From Myxococcales bacterium (GTDB taxonomy: Bacteria; Myxococcota_A; Polyangia; Polyangiales; Polyangiaceae), in assembly GCA_016720545.1 (NCBI GenBank), contig JADKKK010000008.1:62001-126000 (forward strand): a stretch of DNA of 64,000 nucleotides. The letters run 5' to 3'. Under the pieces are notes generated by a model. The model did not search any database, was not told the DNA's origin, and worked only from the letters and a program-made list of their open reading frames with translations. Positions 62,681-64,000 of this stretch are shown here, piece by piece. Made by a program: the position numbers and the translations under genes. Position 1 is the stretch's first letter; each line of letters starts with the position of its first letter.

Positions 62681-63775
62681 GTGCGCGACGAACGGCCCAT
62701 CACCCTCTCCTGGAACGGACGACGCCCTCTCTCGCCGGAGGAGCGCCGCGCGCACACCCCCGCTTCAGAGGACGCGCGCGGCGCGGGCCCCGAACCCGCG
62801 CGCTACGCGGCCCACGGCCCGGACGGCGAGGTCGGGCGCTATCTGTTCGGCGACAACCTCGCGGGCCTGCGGAGCCTCCGCGCGGCGGCGTCTGGCTCGG
62901 TGACCCTCGCGTACCTCGACCCGCCGTTCCACACGAACCGCGTGCACACCCTCGTGGAGGCCGGGGACCGCGCCGCGCCCAAATCGGAGCGGCGCCGGCG
63001 CGCGGCCTTCGACGACCGCTGGACCGACCGCGCGGCCTACCTCGAGTCGCTCGGGGCGCGCCTCACGGAGGTGCGCGGGCTGCTCGCGCCGCACGGCAGC
63101 GTGGTCGTCCACGTGGACCCGAAGACGAGCCACTACGTGAAGGTCCTCTGCGACGAGATCTTCGGCGAGGAGTGCTTCGCGAGCGAGATCGTGTGGCGCT
63201 ACCGGAGGTGGCCGAGCAAGACCCCGAACTTCCAGCGCGTGCACGACGTGCTCCTGCGCTACCGCCGCGACGCGCGCGCGCGGCCGCGGTGGAACACGCC
63301 GTACGAGCCGCTCGCCGCGTCGACCCGGGCCACCTGGGGCGAGGGAAAACAGCGGGCCGTGTTCCGAGACGACGGCCACCGGCAGCGCTCGTCGACCACC
63401 GAAGAGGCCTCGCTCGGGGTGCCGATGGGCGACGTGTGGGAGATCGGCGTGCTCGCGCCGATGTCGAGAGAGCGCACCGGCTACCCTTCCCAGAAGCCCC
63501 TCGCGCTGCTCGATCGCCTCGTGCTCGCGCTGAGCGATCCTGGCGAGGTGGTGCTCGACCCGTACGCGGGCAGCGGCACCACGCTCGTCTCCGCGGCGCG
63601 CCTCGGGCGGCGGTTCGTGGGGCTCGACGAGAGCACCCTCTCGCTCGAGACGGTCTCGCAGCGGCTCGCCGCGATCGGCGCGCCGCTCGCGCTGGAGGCG
63701 GTGGACGCGATTCCTGCGGCCCCGTCGCTGGTCGCGTGCGAGGCGCCGGGGCCGCGACGAAAGAGGACCGCGTGA
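62681..63775 (+). CDS. Site-specific DNA methyltransferase, beta class (N4/N6)
   Basis: The protein has 364 residues. DPPF (residues 80-83, YLDPPFHTN) precedes the SAM-binding motif DPYAGSGTTLVSA (from Asp293), the order of beta-class amino-methyltransferases (PF01555). The target-recognition region lies between them (about 165-265; YRRWPSKTPNFQRVHDVLLRY is also typical). It methylates adenine-N6 or cytosine-N4. No restriction endonuclease is adjacent, so it appears solitary. It starts at GTG 62681, after an AT-richer patch with two TATCC direct repeats (62651-62667). Confidence 0.9.
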   Translation: MRDERPITLSWNGRRPLSPEERRAHTPASEDARGAGPEPARYAAHGPDGEVGRYLFGDNLAGLRSLRAAASGSVTLAYLDPPFHTNRVHTLVEAGDRAAPKSERRRRAAFDDRWTDRAAYLESLGARLTEVRGLLAPHGSVVVHVDPKTSHYVKVLCDEIFGEECFASEIVWRYRRWPSKTPNFQRVHDVLLRYRRDARARPRWNTPYEPLAASTRATWGEGKQRAVFRDDGHRQRSSTTEEASLGVPMGDVWEIGVLAPMSRERTGYPSQKPLALLDRLVLALSDPGEVVLDPYAGSGTTLVSAARLGRRFVGLDESTLSLETVSQRLAAIGAPLALEAVDAIPAAPSLVACEAPGPRRKRTA

Positions 63776-63863
63776 GCGAGCCCGCGGCCTCGCCCTCGAG
63801 CTCGGGCGCACGCACGCTCGCGGCTTGCTATCCTCGCCGCGCAGTGCACCGAAGGAGCGCCAC

Positions 63864-64000
63864 GTGATCCCACAGTCGAAGCTGCTCGCGAGCGCGGGTA
63901 TCATCCTGGGGGCGGCGCTCGCGGGCGCCTACCTCATGCGCGAGGCGATGCCGTATCTGGTGCTGGTCGCCGTGGCGGGCATCGTCGCGTCGGTCGTCGC
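63864..64000 (+). CDS. Membrane protein, N-terminal part only
   Basis: The gene runs off the window end; 45 residues are visible. It starts at GTG 63864, six bases after a strong AAGGAG (63852-63857). Two hydrophobic segments (LLASAGIILGAALAGAYL and YLVLVAVAGIVASVV) indicate an integral membrane protein. No family can be named from this piece. Confidence 0.6.
   Translation, partial: MIPQSKLLASAGIILGAALAGAYLMREAMPYLVLVAVAGIVASVV

Overview
This 64 kb window is high-GC bacterial DNA (roughly 70% G+C by eye, with GTG and TTG starts common). It most resembles a Myxococcota chromosome, probably of the Polyangia type. The grounds are the GC level, about fifteen predicted lipoproteins with low-complexity Ala/Pro/Asp/Gly linkers, MYXO-CTERM-like C-terminal tails, stand-alone NtrY/NtrB-like histidine kinases and an NtrC-type regulator, and a glycine-rich surface lipoprotein. 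The placement is inference from style. There is no rRNA, no CRISPR array and no intact transposase or prophage gene.

Layout. 1-3.4 kb: the tail of a penicillin-binding protein 1A, an FG-GAP protein and a Tat-exported family 5 solute-binding protein, all overlapping. 3.2-4.5 kb: a lower-GC antisense ORF and a diverged copy of the binding-protein C-terminus, which looks like an insertion scar. 4.5-10.1 kb: a lipoprotein coupled to an unusual Lgt-like membrane protein, then kup and a histidine kinase. 10.1-12.1 kb: a small conserved-looking protein and a parvulin-type foldase. 12.1-14.6 kb (minus): dapA-dapB-DUF523. 14.7-17.4 kb: a frameshifted beta-propeller pseudogene, a sigma54 response regulator and two abutting palindromic elements. 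17.4-19.8 kb (minus): a GH57 branching enzyme and a CxxCH lipoprotein. 20-25.4 kb: rplU-rpmA, a HAD hydrolase, feoAB and a second kinase. 25.4-29 kb (minus): a polysaccharide deacetylase, a membrane protein and recD2. 29.1-32.2 kb: two coupled coiled-coil membrane proteins, a B12-binding radical SAM protein with a TPR-like tail, and tRNA-Gln.

32.2-42.3 kb is the accessory part: a second copy of the 300-bp mobile-like element (about 97% identical), gene debris, two secreted serine proteases (one with three calcium-loop-like repeats), a PGRS-like lipoprotein, a phosphoesterase and a truncated thioesterase start. 42.3-52.8 kb: transketolase, a Tat-type PhoD lipoprotein, a kinase/PLP phospho-lyase pair, C1 and M28 peptidase lipoproteins and an RluA-type pseudouridine synthase. 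53.1-64 kb: a protein with about 36 cysteines, a heparinase II/III-like protein with a MYXO-CTERM tail, an SDR oxidoreductase, a YfiM-like protein, an RCC1 protein, a CbpA-type DnaJ, trpS with a coupled lipoprotein, a solitary beta-class DNA methyltransferase and the start of a membrane protein.

Housekeeping functions (lysine/peptidoglycan precursor synthesis, ribosomal proteins L21/L27, Trp charging, transketolase, K+ and Fe2+ uptake) are interleaved with a large exported repertoire of proteases, phosphatases, lyases and surface lipoproteins, as expected of a soil predator or scavenger. No complete novel defence or biosynthetic system is visible. The strongest undescribed-looking signals are the dispersed 300-bp inverted-repeat element abutting a 178-bp palindrome, the Lgt-like protein that has cysteines in place of key Lgt residues beside its own lipoprotein gene, and the Cys-rich C-terminally anchored protein.
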